Made by a program: the position numbers and the translations under genes. The notes beneath the pieces were generated by a model. The model ran no database searches. It was given only the letters and a program-made list of their open reading frames with translations, and had not been told where the DNA came from. A DNA stretch of 64,000 bases. Origin: Pseudomonadota bacterium. Lineage in GTDB: Bacteria > Pseudomonadota > Alphaproteobacteria > Dongiales > Dongiaceae. Positions 48,711 through 59,644 of this stretch are shown piece after piece. The DNA lies in NCBI GenBank assembly GCA_021792365.1, contig JAJYUT010000008.1, positions 124,001-188,000 of the forward strand, written 5' to 3'. Within the stretch, counting starts at the first letter, position 1; each line of letters starts with the position of its first letter.

Positions 48711-49988
48711 ATGTTGCGTTCGAGTTCGCGTCTCACACGCCGTCATGTATTAGCTGCCGCAGGCGCGACCGCGTCGGCGCTGGCCATGCCGAACATCGTT
48801 CGCGCCGCCGATCCGAAACTGCGCGTCGGCGCGCTGTTGCCGCTGACCGGGGATCTGGCGCTATGGGGAGTGCCGGGCAAGAACGGTGCCGATGTCTGGG
48901 CGGCGCGTACCAACAAGGCCGGCGGCATCGTTGTCGATGGCGTGCGTCATGAAGTCGAAGTCGTGGCCTTCGACGGTGCCTACATTGCGGAAAAGACGCT
49001 GCAGGGCGCACGTTCCTTCATCGACCAAGATGTCAAATACACCATGGTCATCGGCGGTGACGATTGGTCAGCGCTGCAGGATTTTTCCAACCGGAACAAG
49101 GTTCTGACCTCCACCCTCTACGTCACTGACCTCAATCCTGACGCCAAGTACCTGCTGGCGCCGGTCGAAGTGCATCCACTCTATTTCGGCTGCGGCGCCG
49201 AATACCTGCGCAAGGTCGAGCCGAAGGTGAAGTCGGTCGCGCTGTGCGCCCAGGATGATTTGACCGGCCGCGTGGCGCTGGCCTACTGGCGGGCCGGCTT
49301 CGACGCGCACAACTTCGACATCGTGAAGGACGAATATTTCGACCTGGCGACAACGGACTTCGCGCCGGTCGTCAGTTCGCTCCTGGCCAGCAAGCCGGAG
49401 GCGGTTTGCCTCGACACGGCCTACCCGTCATTCGCGCTTCTGCTGGTCGAGCAGCTTTACATCCAGGGCTTCAAGGGTCGCATCCTGCATGCCGGCCTTG
49501 AGCTGCTGCCGGACATGGTGAAGCGCACAAGCGTGGAGTTCATGGAAGGCGCGATCACCTTCTTCCCTCGCTTTGACGATCCAGCGATCAGCACCTCCGC
49601 GGTCGGCTTCCCGGATGCCACGGGGTTCTACCAGGATGTGGAGAAGACCTATCCCGGTGGCTGGAACAACACGAGCTGGGAATTTCCGGCCTGCCTCGAG
49701 GTCTGGAAGCGCGCGGTGGAAGCGGCCAACACGACCGAGCCGGACGCGCTTCTCGCCAGCATGAAGGCGAATCCGCCCGAACATATGTTCGGGCCGGCGA
49801 AGTGGTGGGGGGAGGATCTGTTCGGCTCGAACAACGCGCTGGTCGGTGCCTGGCCGATCGTGGTGGTGAAGGGCGGCAAGGTCGACATCGTGCAGATGAG
49901 CAACCAGGCGGCTTGGTACGAAGCCCACCGCGACTTCGTCATCAAGCGATTTGAGGAAGAGCAGCTGATGCCCAATCAACGCCGGTGA
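48711..49988 (+). CDS. Branched-chain amino acid-type ABC transporter substrate-binding protein (LivK-like), Tat signal
   Basis: LTRRHVLAAAGATASALAMPNIVRAADPKLRVGALLPLTGDLALWGVPGKNGADVWAARTNKAGGI. Confidence 0.9.
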   Translation: MLRSSSRLTRRHVLAAAGATASALAMPNIVRAADPKLRVGALLPLTGDLALWGVPGKNGADVWAARTNKAGGIVVDGVRHEVEVVAFDGAYIAEKTLQGARSFIDQDVKYTMVIGGDDWSALQDFSNRNKVLTSTLYVTDLNPDAKYLLAPVEVHPLYFGCGAEYLRKVEPKVKSVALCAQDDLTGRVALAYWRAGFDAHNFDIVKDEYFDLATTDFAPVVSSLLASKPEAVCLDTAYPSFALLLVEQLYIQGFKGRILHAGLELLPDMVKRTSVEFMEGAITFFPRFDDPAISTSAVGFPDATGFYQDVEKTYPGGWNNTSWEFPACLEVWKRAVEAANTTEPDALLASMKANPPEHMFGPAKWWGEDLFGSNNALVGAWPIVVVKGGKVDIVQMSNQAAWYEAHRDFVIKRFEEEQLMPNQRR

Positions 49989-50019
49989 GTGACCGCGCCG
50001 AGATGGCGCCGGGCGTGGC

Positions 50020-50886
50020 ATGCAGATCCTGATCGATACCTTGCTCAACTCGGCCATGGCGAGCGCCGCCACGGCGCTCGTCGCAATCGGCCTTGCCCTG
50101 GTCTTTGGGGTGATGCGGGTCGAGAACTTCGCTCACGGCGAGCTCTACATGGTTGGGGCTTACGTCACTTGGTACGTCAGCACCGACCTGCAGCTCACCT
50201 ACTTTTCCGCACTCGTTTGCGCCGTGCTCTTTACGGCGCTGATCGGCGCGGTGATGGAAGTGGCTCTCTTCCGCCGCCTGCGCAGCAATCCCGTCGGCTG
50301 CCTCATTGTCACGATCGGTGTGCTGCTCGTCTTGCAGACAGCGGCGGTATGGTTCGCCGGGATCAACCGCACGCTGCTCGTGGAATCACCCTTTCCGGGT
50401 GCCTTGCGCGTTAGCTCGTTCGCGCTGCCCTGGCATCGCCTATTTGTCATCGTAGCGGCCATTGTCCTCATGCTGGCGCTCACATGGTTGCTGCGACGGA
50501 CGATGTTCGGTTGGGCCGTCCGCGCCATGGCGCAGGATCGGGAGGCGGCCAGCCTGCAAGGCATTTCCATCGGAAAGATATCGATCGCAGCGATGATGCT
50601 CAGCGCAGGCCTCGCCGGTGCAGCGGGCGGGCTGATGGCCCCGATAGTGCGCATCAGCCCATTCATGGGCCAGCCGGTTATCATTACCGCTTTCATCGTC
50701 ATCATCATGGGCGGGCTGGGCTCGGTGGAGGGAGCGATTATCGCCTCCATTCTCTATTCCACGTTCTTTACGTTCGTCTCGACCTACATCGACAGCACCG
50801 TCGCAGCCATCGCGGGGCTCTGCATCATGCTTGCCGTGCTCATCTTCATGCCGAGCGGCCTCATGGGCCGGACCGAGAAGGTCTAG
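50020..50886 (+). CDS. Liv-type ABC permease (LivH family)
   Basis: LVAIGLALVFGVMRVENFAHGELYMVGAYVTWYV; GLAGAAGGLMAPIVRISPFMGQPVIITAFIVIIMGGLGSVEGAIIASILYS. Confidence 0.92.
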   Translation: MQILIDTLLNSAMASAATALVAIGLALVFGVMRVENFAHGELYMVGAYVTWYVSTDLQLTYFSALVCAVLFTALIGAVMEVALFRRLRSNPVGCLIVTIGVLLVLQTAAVWFAGINRTLLVESPFPGALRVSSFALPWHRLFVIVAAIVLMLALTWLLRRTMFGWAVRAMAQDREAASLQGISIGKISIAAMMLSAGLAGAAGGLMAPIVRISPFMGQPVIITAFIVIIMGGLGSVEGAIIASILYSTFFTFVSTYIDSTVAAIAGLCIMLAVLIFMPSGLMGRTEKV

Positions 50887-50889
50887 TCG

Positions 50890-51882
50890 GTGCGACCGCG
50901 TTCGATCTCAACGGGCGTGGCGATCGTGCTGATCGCAGCGGCTGTGCTGCTGCCGCTGGTTGCCGGTGATTACTTCACGGCCTTTGGCACCGAGATCGCC
51001 ATCACCGTTCTGATGCTATCCAGTTATCGGATCATCGTGCTGACCGGAGAGTGGTCCTTTGCACACGTCGTGCTGCAGGGGGTCGGGGCCTACACGGCGG
51101 CCATCCTGGTCAAAGACCTCGGCTGGCCATTTCCTGCGACACTGGCGGCGGGCGCGGCCATGTCGGCGCTTGTGGCGGCGATCCTCAGCTATCCGCTCCT
51201 GCGCATGAAGGGTTTCTACTTCTTGATGGGCAGTTTTGCAGCGGCAGAAGCCATCCGCCTGCTCTGGCGCAAGATTCCATTTTTTGGCGGCACGCGCGGT
51301 CTATCGAACATCCCGGCGCCCTATCTGGAGCTTGGTGGTGTCAGCATCGACTTTGGCCACACCACCAACTATTTCTATCTTACCCTGACCGTCGTGATCT
51401 GCTGTCTGCTGTTGATGTGGTGGATGGAGCAGGCGCGCATTGGCGGAATTTGGCGTGCAATCCAGCAGCAGGACGTGCTCGCACAATCGATCGGCATCGA
51501 GTCGCGCACTTATCGCCGGCTCGCCTTTGTCATTGCCGCAGCCTTCGCAGGAATCGCCGGTGTCCTGTTGGCTTACGCCTTCGGCAGCGTGACCGCGAAC
51601 CGGTTCAGCTTGAACTTCGCACTCTACCTCATGATCTGGTCGATCGTTGGCGGCACTCGAACGTTCTATGGTGTGGTCCTAGGCGGCGTGGTGCTCATGG
51701 TCTTCGACGAATCGCTGCGCTTTGCCGAGGAACTCCGGCCTGGCGTCTATGGCCTCATCCTCATTGCAGTGATGCTGTTCTTTCCACAGGGGCTGGAACG
51801 CCTTTTGGCGCCAATCGTGGGAGGCCCCACCAAGGCACCGCGCCGAGATGTGGTTCCCAGCACCAGATCGGAGAATGCATGA
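50890..51882 (+). CDS. Liv-type ABC permease (LivM family)
   Basis: SYRIIVLTGEWSFAHVVLQGVGAYTAAILVKDLGWPF; FAGIAGVLLAYAFGSVTANRFSLNFALYLMIWSIVGGTRTFYGVVLGG. Confidence 0.92.
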   Translation: MRPRSISTGVAIVLIAAAVLLPLVAGDYFTAFGTEIAITVLMLSSYRIIVLTGEWSFAHVVLQGVGAYTAAILVKDLGWPFPATLAAGAAMSALVAAILSYPLLRMKGFYFLMGSFAAAEAIRLLWRKIPFFGGTRGLSNIPAPYLELGGVSIDFGHTTNYFYLTLTVVICCLLLMWWMEQARIGGIWRAIQQQDVLAQSIGIESRTYRRLAFVIAAAFAGIAGVLLAYAFGSVTANRFSLNFALYLMIWSIVGGTRTFYGVVLGGVVLMVFDESLRFAEELRPGVYGLILIAVMLFFPQGLERLLAPIVGGPTKAPRRDVVPSTRSENA

Positions 51883-52631
51883 CGGGCATTCTCCAGCTCT
51901 TGGCCGTTCGCAAGGCGTTCGGGGGCTTGCTCGCGGCTGACGAAGTCAGCCTTTCCGTTGTGGCCGGCACCATCCACGGTCTCATCGGACCGAACGGTGC
52001 AGGCAAGACGACTTTGTTCAGCCTGATTACCGGGTTCTATCGTGCTGACTCGGGAACAGTCGTCTTCGATGGCACCAATGTGACGCCAATGTCGACCAGC
52101 GCCCGGGCCAGGCTTGGACTGGTGCGGACGTTTCAGTCTAACCTGCTCTTCAGCGAACAGTCGGCGATCGAGAATGTTGTCAGCGGCGGATTGGGCACGC
52201 GGTCGCGCCAAGCTTTCGATTGGCTGTTCGAACGCCCGTCTCAGCGCGCTGCAGTCATGGAGAGGGCGCGGGAGATTCTCCAGTCCTGTGGCCTTGGGGA
52301 CAAGGCCGAAGTCCCGGCCGGCAGCTTGTCGCATGGTCAGCAACGAATACTCGGAATCGCGGTCGCCCTGGCTGCGGGCCCCCGGCTGCTGTTGTTGGAC
52401 GAGCCGTTCACCGGCATGACCGCGCGCGAAAAGGACGCTCTGGTGGAGATTGTCCAGTCCATTCGCGCACGCGGTGCTTCGATCGTCCTCGTGGAGCATG
52501 ACATGCGAGCCGTGATGCGGCTCTGCGATCGCATTACGGTGCTCAACTTCGGCAAAGTGCTGGCGGAAGGAACGCCGGATCAGGTCCGCCGCCATCCGGA
52601 CGTGATGGCTGCATACCTTGGGACGGCCTGA
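51879..52631 (+). CDS. Liv-type ABC ATP-binding protein (LivG family)
   Basis: GLIGPNGAGKTTLFSLITGFY; SLSHGQQRILGIAVALAAGPRLLLLDEPFTGM. Starts by ATGA overlap with livM. Confidence 0.92.
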   Translation: MTGILQLLAVRKAFGGLLAADEVSLSVVAGTIHGLIGPNGAGKTTLFSLITGFYRADSGTVVFDGTNVTPMSTSARARLGLVRTFQSNLLFSEQSAIENVVSGGLGTRSRQAFDWLFERPSQRAAVMERAREILQSCGLGDKAEVPAGSLSHGQQRILGIAVALAAGPRLLLLDEPFTGMTAREKDALVEIVQSIRARGASIVLVEHDMRAVMRLCDRITVLNFGKVLAEGTPDQVRRHPDVMAAYLGTA

Positions 52632-52632
52632 C

Positions 52633-53337
52633 ATGCTTGAACTGCGCAGCCTCAGTGTGCATTACGGAGCTGTCGCCGCAATCCGCGACCTGTCGCTTTC
52701 CGTGGACGCCGGAAGCATCGAAAGCATTATCGGATCGAATGGCGCTGGCAAGAGCACAACGCTCCGCGCGATCTCTGGACTGGTGCGTCCGACCGCCGGA
52801 GAGATCTGGTTCGATGGTGGACGCATAGACCACCTTGAATCGAAGGCGATTGTTGCCCGTGGTATCGCCCATGTTCCGGAAGGCCGCCGTGTGTTTCCGG
52901 ACCTTACCGTCGAGGAGAATCTCCTTATTGGCGGATATCTGCGCCGGGATCGCGTGGCACTGAGGCGCGACTTCGACGAGATCTGCAGCGAGTTTCCCCG
53001 CTTGGCGGAACGGCGGCGTCAAATGGCCCGCACGCTGAGCGGCGGTGAGCAGCAGATGCTGGCAATCGGCAGGGCCATCATGTCGGCGCCGCGCCTGATC
53101 CTGATGGACGAGCCGTCGATGGGCTTGTCGCCGATCATGGTTTCCACCATGGCCCAGATCATTCAGCGGATCAACAGGAGCGGCCGAACCGTCCTCCTGG
53201 TCGAGCAGAACGCCAACGTGGCGCTGTCGATCTGTGATCGTGCGGCGGTGCTTGAGCGGGGAAGCCTCGTCCTCAGCGGTACCGGTGCGGAGCTCAAGGA
53301 CAACGAGCATGTGCGCATCGCCTATATCGGCATCTGA
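52633..53337 (+). CDS. Liv-type ABC ATP-binding protein (LivF family)
   Basis: IIGSNGAGKSTTLRAISGL; HVPEGRRVFPDLTVEENLLIG; LSGGEQQMLAIGRAIMSAPRLILMDEPSMGLSP. Confidence 0.93.
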   Translation: MLELRSLSVHYGAVAAIRDLSLSVDAGSIESIIGSNGAGKSTTLRAISGLVRPTAGEIWFDGGRIDHLESKAIVARGIAHVPEGRRVFPDLTVEENLLIGGYLRRDRVALRRDFDEICSEFPRLAERRRQMARTLSGGEQQMLAIGRAIMSAPRLILMDEPSMGLSPIMVSTMAQIIQRINRSGRTVLLVEQNANVALSICDRAAVLERGSLVLSGTGAELKDNEHVRIAYIGI

Positions 53338-54058
53338 CTGGCACGAGGATCCGGTCAATTGCCTGTGGCGGATCAGCCGCTTGCCTGGTGCGGAATCTTT
53401 TGACCAGCCGCAAGATCGGCCTGTCGATCAAGACGTCCTGACGCAGAACGCGTTACACGCAGTCGCGTGGCATCTCTGCGCGCGTGGTCATCTCGTGCGC
53501 GGGGCCTATTACGCTGCGCGTGAGGCGGCATCTGCATCGCTCACAGCCTGGCACAATGTGGCGAGAGAGATTGCAGAAACCAATCCGCGGCCCGTCTCGC
53601 GCGCCCACGCCTTTCATGCGCGGCTCGCCAGTCATCACCAAGCGGCCTATCGCGCGCTCGCGCGCAAGCAATTGTCTGATCTTGCCGCCTGCGCGCGGCT
53701 GAAGACGGAAGGTCTTCTGGCTGCTGTCACCGCGGCGGAAGGAGACCTGCATGCCGCCGGCGTCGAGCTCGACGGCATCTCGCTCGCTTGGCGTGCAGGC
53801 CTGCCGGTGCGGTTGCCTGGCTTGCGCGCCATCGAGCTTGCAGTGGCCGCCTGGTGCTCGGCCAGCGGCGACGCGGGCCGCGCGCGCGAGGCGGCATCCC
53901 GCGCGGCGACGGTGACGGGTGTGTTATCCGCCTATCCGGAAGACGCTCCCGCAGATTGGCCGAAACGTCCGAGCCAGGAGGAACTCCTGCGCTTCGCCTT
54001 TGCCGCGACGCGGCTACCGGAGGCGATCGAATCATGGTCCATTGTTCAGGAGGCTTAG
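53338..54058 (+). CDS. Hypothetical protein, uncharacterised (Ala-rich, predicted helical); start uncertain
   Basis: Open frame ...RPVDQDVLTQNALHAVAWHLCARGHLVRGAYYAAREAASASLTAWHNVAREI... between livF and a GMC gene; no ATG after the livF stop. Confidence 0.5.
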
Positions 54059-54064
54059 AGCTCG

Positions 54065-55735
54065 ATGCTCGCCCGCGGTGAGGACAGCAACAGTTTCGAC
54101 TACGTCATTATTGGCGCCGGATCAGCAGGGTGCGTGCTTGCCAATCGCCTCAGCGAGGAGACCGACGCTTCGGTTCTGCTGCTGGAGGCCGGCGGTCCGG
54201 ATCACTGGTGGGATTTCCGCATTCAGATGCCGGCGGCGCTGACCTATCCGCTGAACGGTACGACCTATAACTGGCAGTTCGTGACCGAGCCAGTCGCGAC
54301 GCTGAACAACCGGCGGATCCGATACTTCCGGGGCAAGGGTCTCGGCGGCTCCTCGACCATCAACGGCATGGTCTATGTTCGCGGCAATCCCATGGACTTC
54401 GACAATTGGGCCAAGGACCCGGCGCTGGCGGAATGGTCCTACGCATACTGCCTGCCGTATTTCCGCCGGGCCGAGACCTACGACCAGGGGGCCGATGAGT
54501 ATCGCGGCGGCGACGGGCCGCTGCACGTCACCAAGGGGTTCGGGCTCAGCCCGCTCTATCAGGTCTTTCTGGAGGCAGCCTACGAGGCCGGTCATGCGCC
54601 AGTCGCGGACATGAACGGGTACCGCCAGGAAGGCTTCGGCCGCATGGACATGACCATCCATAATGGCATCCGGGAAAGCACCGCGCGGGCCTATCTTCGG
54701 CCGGTTGCCCATCGCTCGAATCTCACCGTTTGCACGGGCGCTCTGGTATCGCATCTGGTCCTGGAGAATGGCAGGGCCGGGGGCGTCGCCTTCCGAAGCC
54801 GCGGCCGAAGTCGAATCATCACCGCCGCGCGCGAAATCATTCTGTGCGCCGGAGCCATTCAATCGCCACATCTGCTGATGCTCTCCGGCATCGGGCCAAG
54901 TGCTGAACTGCGGCGGCATGATATTCCCTGCCGGCATGATCTTCCCGGGGTGGGCCGCAATCTCGGCGATCACCTGGAATTCATCGTGGCCTACGAATGC
55001 CGCAAGCCGGCCTCGTACTATCCCGCGACCAAGCTGCATCGTCAGGCAATGATCGGTGCACAGTGGCTTGCCACGCGCAAGGGCCTCGGCGCCTCCAACT
55101 TCTTCGAAGCAGGCGGTTTTCTGCGGGGATCGGAGGATGCCAAATGGCCGGATGTGCAACTGCACTTCGTGGCATTGGCGGCCGACTACTCGGGTCGAGC
55201 GGCTTCTACCGGCCACAGCTACCAAGTTCACCTTGGTCCCCAACGATCCCTCAGCCGCGGTACTGTTGCCCTGCGCTCCACGCGTCCAGACGATGCGCCC
55301 ATCATCCAGCCGAACTTTCTGGCAGAGGCGGCTGACTGGAGAGAATCGCGCGCCGCGATCCGGGCATCGCGGTACATCCTGGAACAGCCGGCCTTTCGTG
55401 CCTACCGCGGGAAGGAGCTGAGGCCCGGTCCGCGCGCAGACCGTGACGACACTTTAGACGAATACATCCGGGAGAACGCAGAGACCGGCTATCACTTCGT
55501 CGGAACTTGCCGCATGGGGAGCGGACCTGATTCTGTGGTCGATGGCCAGTTGCGGGTCCATGGCATTGACGGGCTTCGCGTAGTCGACGCGTCAGTTATG
55601 CCCGAGGCGACGAATGGCAACACAAATGCGCCGACGATCATGATCGCGGAACGAGCAGCCGATCTGATCAAGGGGCGGACGCTGCCGCCGGCAAAAGTGC
55701 CCTACTATCGGCATAGCGCCGCCAAAGGGACGTGA
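54065..55735 (+). CDS. GMC family oxidoreductase (choline dehydrogenase-like), second copy
   Basis: FDYVIIGAGSAGCVLANRLSEETDASVLLLEAGG; RGKGLGGSSTINGMVYVRGNPMDFDNWA; YHFVGTCRMGSGPDSVVDGQLRVHGIDGLRVVDASVMP. Confidence 0.92.
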   Translation: MLARGEDSNSFDYVIIGAGSAGCVLANRLSEETDASVLLLEAGGPDHWWDFRIQMPAALTYPLNGTTYNWQFVTEPVATLNNRRIRYFRGKGLGGSSTINGMVYVRGNPMDFDNWAKDPALAEWSYAYCLPYFRRAETYDQGADEYRGGDGPLHVTKGFGLSPLYQVFLEAAYEAGHAPVADMNGYRQEGFGRMDMTIHNGIRESTARAYLRPVAHRSNLTVCTGALVSHLVLENGRAGGVAFRSRGRSRIITAAREIILCAGAIQSPHLLMLSGIGPSAELRRHDIPCRHDLPGVGRNLGDHLEFIVAYECRKPASYYPATKLHRQAMIGAQWLATRKGLGASNFFEAGGFLRGSEDAKWPDVQLHFVALAADYSGRAASTGHSYQVHLGPQRSLSRGTVALRSTRPDDAPIIQPNFLAEAADWRESRAAIRASRYILEQPAFRAYRGKELRPGPRADRDDTLDEYIRENAETGYHFVGTCRMGSGPDSVVDGQLRVHGIDGLRVVDASVMPEATNGNTNAPTIMIAERAADLIKGRTLPPAKVPYYRHSAAKGT

Positions 55736-55844
55736 CGAGTGAACGGCTGGAACGCCGAGCTTCCGACGAGGGTGTGGCTGTCGCGCCGATTGGAGGCACT
55801 CGGCTGTGCTGGATTTCCACCAAACGGTCAGGCCGTCGTTGGCG

Positions 55845-56801
55845 TCAGCTCTGCAGCGACCCAACGCTCCGTGCCGTTCGCCTGAGCGCTTGCGGCGGCT
55901 GACCGAACGCGCGGATGAAGGCGCGCCGCATGCGCTCCGGATCCCCGAAGCCGACCGCCGCCGCCACGCCATCGATCGGATCTGCAGAGCTCTCGACCCG
56001 TTCGCGCGCAACCTCCAGCCGCAGCCGCTCCACCGCCTTGGCCGGGGTCAGGCCCGTCTCCGTCGTGAAGGCGCGCGCGAAATTGCGCGGGCTCATTGCG
56101 GCTTGACCGGCCAAGCGGTCGACCGTCAGGGGCTCGCTTAAGTGCGAGCGCATCCAGTGGAGCAGCTCGGCAAAGCGGCCGTCCTGGCGATCCACCTCGA
56201 TCAATGCGGAAAACTGCGACTGCCCGCCTGGCCGGCGGTGATAGACAACCAGGTGCTGTGCCGTGCGCCGTGCAATGTCTTCGCCTAGATCTTCGCCGAT
56301 CAGGGCGAGCGCGAGATCGATCCCCGCGCTGACGCCCGCAGACGTCCAGATGTTGCCTTCATGTGTGAAGATTCGATCTGGCTCTACGCGCACCCGCGGG
56401 AAGCGCCGCGCAAGCTCGGCGCTGTGGTCCCAGTGTGTCGTCACCCGATGGCCGGTCAGCAACCCGGCTTCGGCCAGCACAAATGTTCCGGTGCAGATGC
56501 TGGCGACGCGACGTGCGCGCCGCGCGGCTTTTTTCAGCCAGGCCATGGTTCGAGCGCAACGCGCCGGAACGCTCCACTCTCCGCCAGAAACGATCAGCGT
56601 GTCGAGCGGGGCTTTGGGCAACGCCACGGCGTGCATCGCGGCACCCGAATCGCTTGCGACCGGGCCCGGCTTCAACGCGACCACCGACATCTCATAGGCG
56701 CCGGGGGCGAAAACGTTGGCGTTCCCGAACGCAGAAATCGGACCCGCAGCATCCAGAAGCCCAAAGTCTGGATAGATCAGAACACCGACAGTCCGGGTCA
56801 T
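55845..56801 (-). CDS. GlxA family transcriptional regulator (DJ-1/PfpI plus AraC HTH)
   Basis: VGVLIYPDFGLLDAAGPISAF; SICTGTFVLAEAGLLTGHRVTTHW; LAGQAAMSPRNFARAFTTETGLTPAKAVERLRLEVARERVE. The ORF extends to 56852. Confidence 0.9.
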   Translation of the reverse strand: MTRTVGVLIYPDFGLLDAAGPISAFGNANVFAPGAYEMSVVALKPGPVASDSGAAMHAVALPKAPLDTLIVSGGEWSVPARCARTMAWLKKAARRARRVASICTGTFVLAEAGLLTGHRVTTHWDHSAELARRFPRVRVEPDRIFTHEGNIWTSAGVSAGIDLALALIGEDLGEDIARRTAQHLVVYHRRPGGQSQFSALIEVDRQDGRFAELLHWMRSHLSEPLTVDRLAGQAAMSPRNFARAFTTETGLTPAKAVERLRLEVARERVESSADPIDGVAAAVGFGDPERMRRAFIRAFGQPPQALRRTARSVGSLQS

Positions 56802-56896
56802 GGCAGAAAACGAGGGAACTATGTCATTCCAGACATAAGCTAATGCGGCCATACTGATGCTGTCAAGCGGGGAGGGCGAGACGATGGAGACGTGTC

Positions 56897-57105
56897 ATGC
56901 AGGAAGCAGCCTCGATGATGGCAAACAGGGCCGAATCCGCGGACGCGATCCCCGCCGCCCTTTTGCGGCGGTTCGCCGGCGCGCTGCGGAGTTGGAGAGC
57001 GCGCCGCCGCCAGATGCGGGAGATCGCTCGTCTAGACGATCACATGCTCGCCGACATCGGCCTGACCGCGATCGCATGCATACCGATCCGGACCACCTCG
57101 CGTGA
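56897..57105 (+). CDS. DUF1127 domain-containing small protein, probably frameshifted near 57067
   Basis: LRSWRARRRQMREIARLDDHMLADIGLT in frame 1; the alternative frame ends ...DRMHTDPDHLA-stop at 57105. Confidence 0.55.
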
Positions 57106-57358
57106 GCCGGCCCCTATCCGAGCCGGACCGCATGCGGTCCTAGCCCGCGAGCTGGGCGGCGAGGTCGCGGTCTGGGGCAGCGGCCAGCACGAGCGCGCAA
57201 ATCATGCATGCTGACATCGTCCTGCGAAAGGCGGGCCTGCTGCAGGCGATCAGCACTGTGGAGAGCGTTGCCGCGGCTGTCTCCTCGCGGCGTGCGGTCA
57301 GTGCATCGCCGGAACCGCACTCGTGCCCCCGAACAGGCAAGCAAGGCGGAGATTCACG

Positions 57359-59266
<1,908 letters not shown>

Positions 59267-59644
59267 ATGTCCGGCCCGAGGGTGCTGCTTCGCGTGGGAC
59301 AGGCAATCCTACAAGGCCGATACCATTTTAAGTTCGTTCGAGACCAATGTAGGGGCTCATTCGAGTGAAACTCTATAGGCAGATGTCAATCGATACTGCC
59401 TTCCGTCTCAAAGCGGGACTTGAGCGGCTCTATGTTGCTATCCTAGCAACAATCAACCGGCGCCCAGATGATCGGCACTCGTGCAGGCGGCATCCACGGA
59501 GGCGGTGCATCTCCAGTGCGATGCGTCCCTTCCGGCAGTTCGTCCGAGGGGGCATCAGGGGGCGACTACCGGCCGCTTGGGCTCGATCGCCTCGAAGCTG
59601 GCTTACGGCCGCGATCCGGATTACGGCGGGGTGACGCTCATCGC

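Noticed and set aside
51051-52631. Apparent 526-aa single ORF suggesting a LivM-LivG fusion
   Set aside because: The N-terminal half is an out-of-frame reading of livM; the true LivG starts at 51879 by ATGA overlap.
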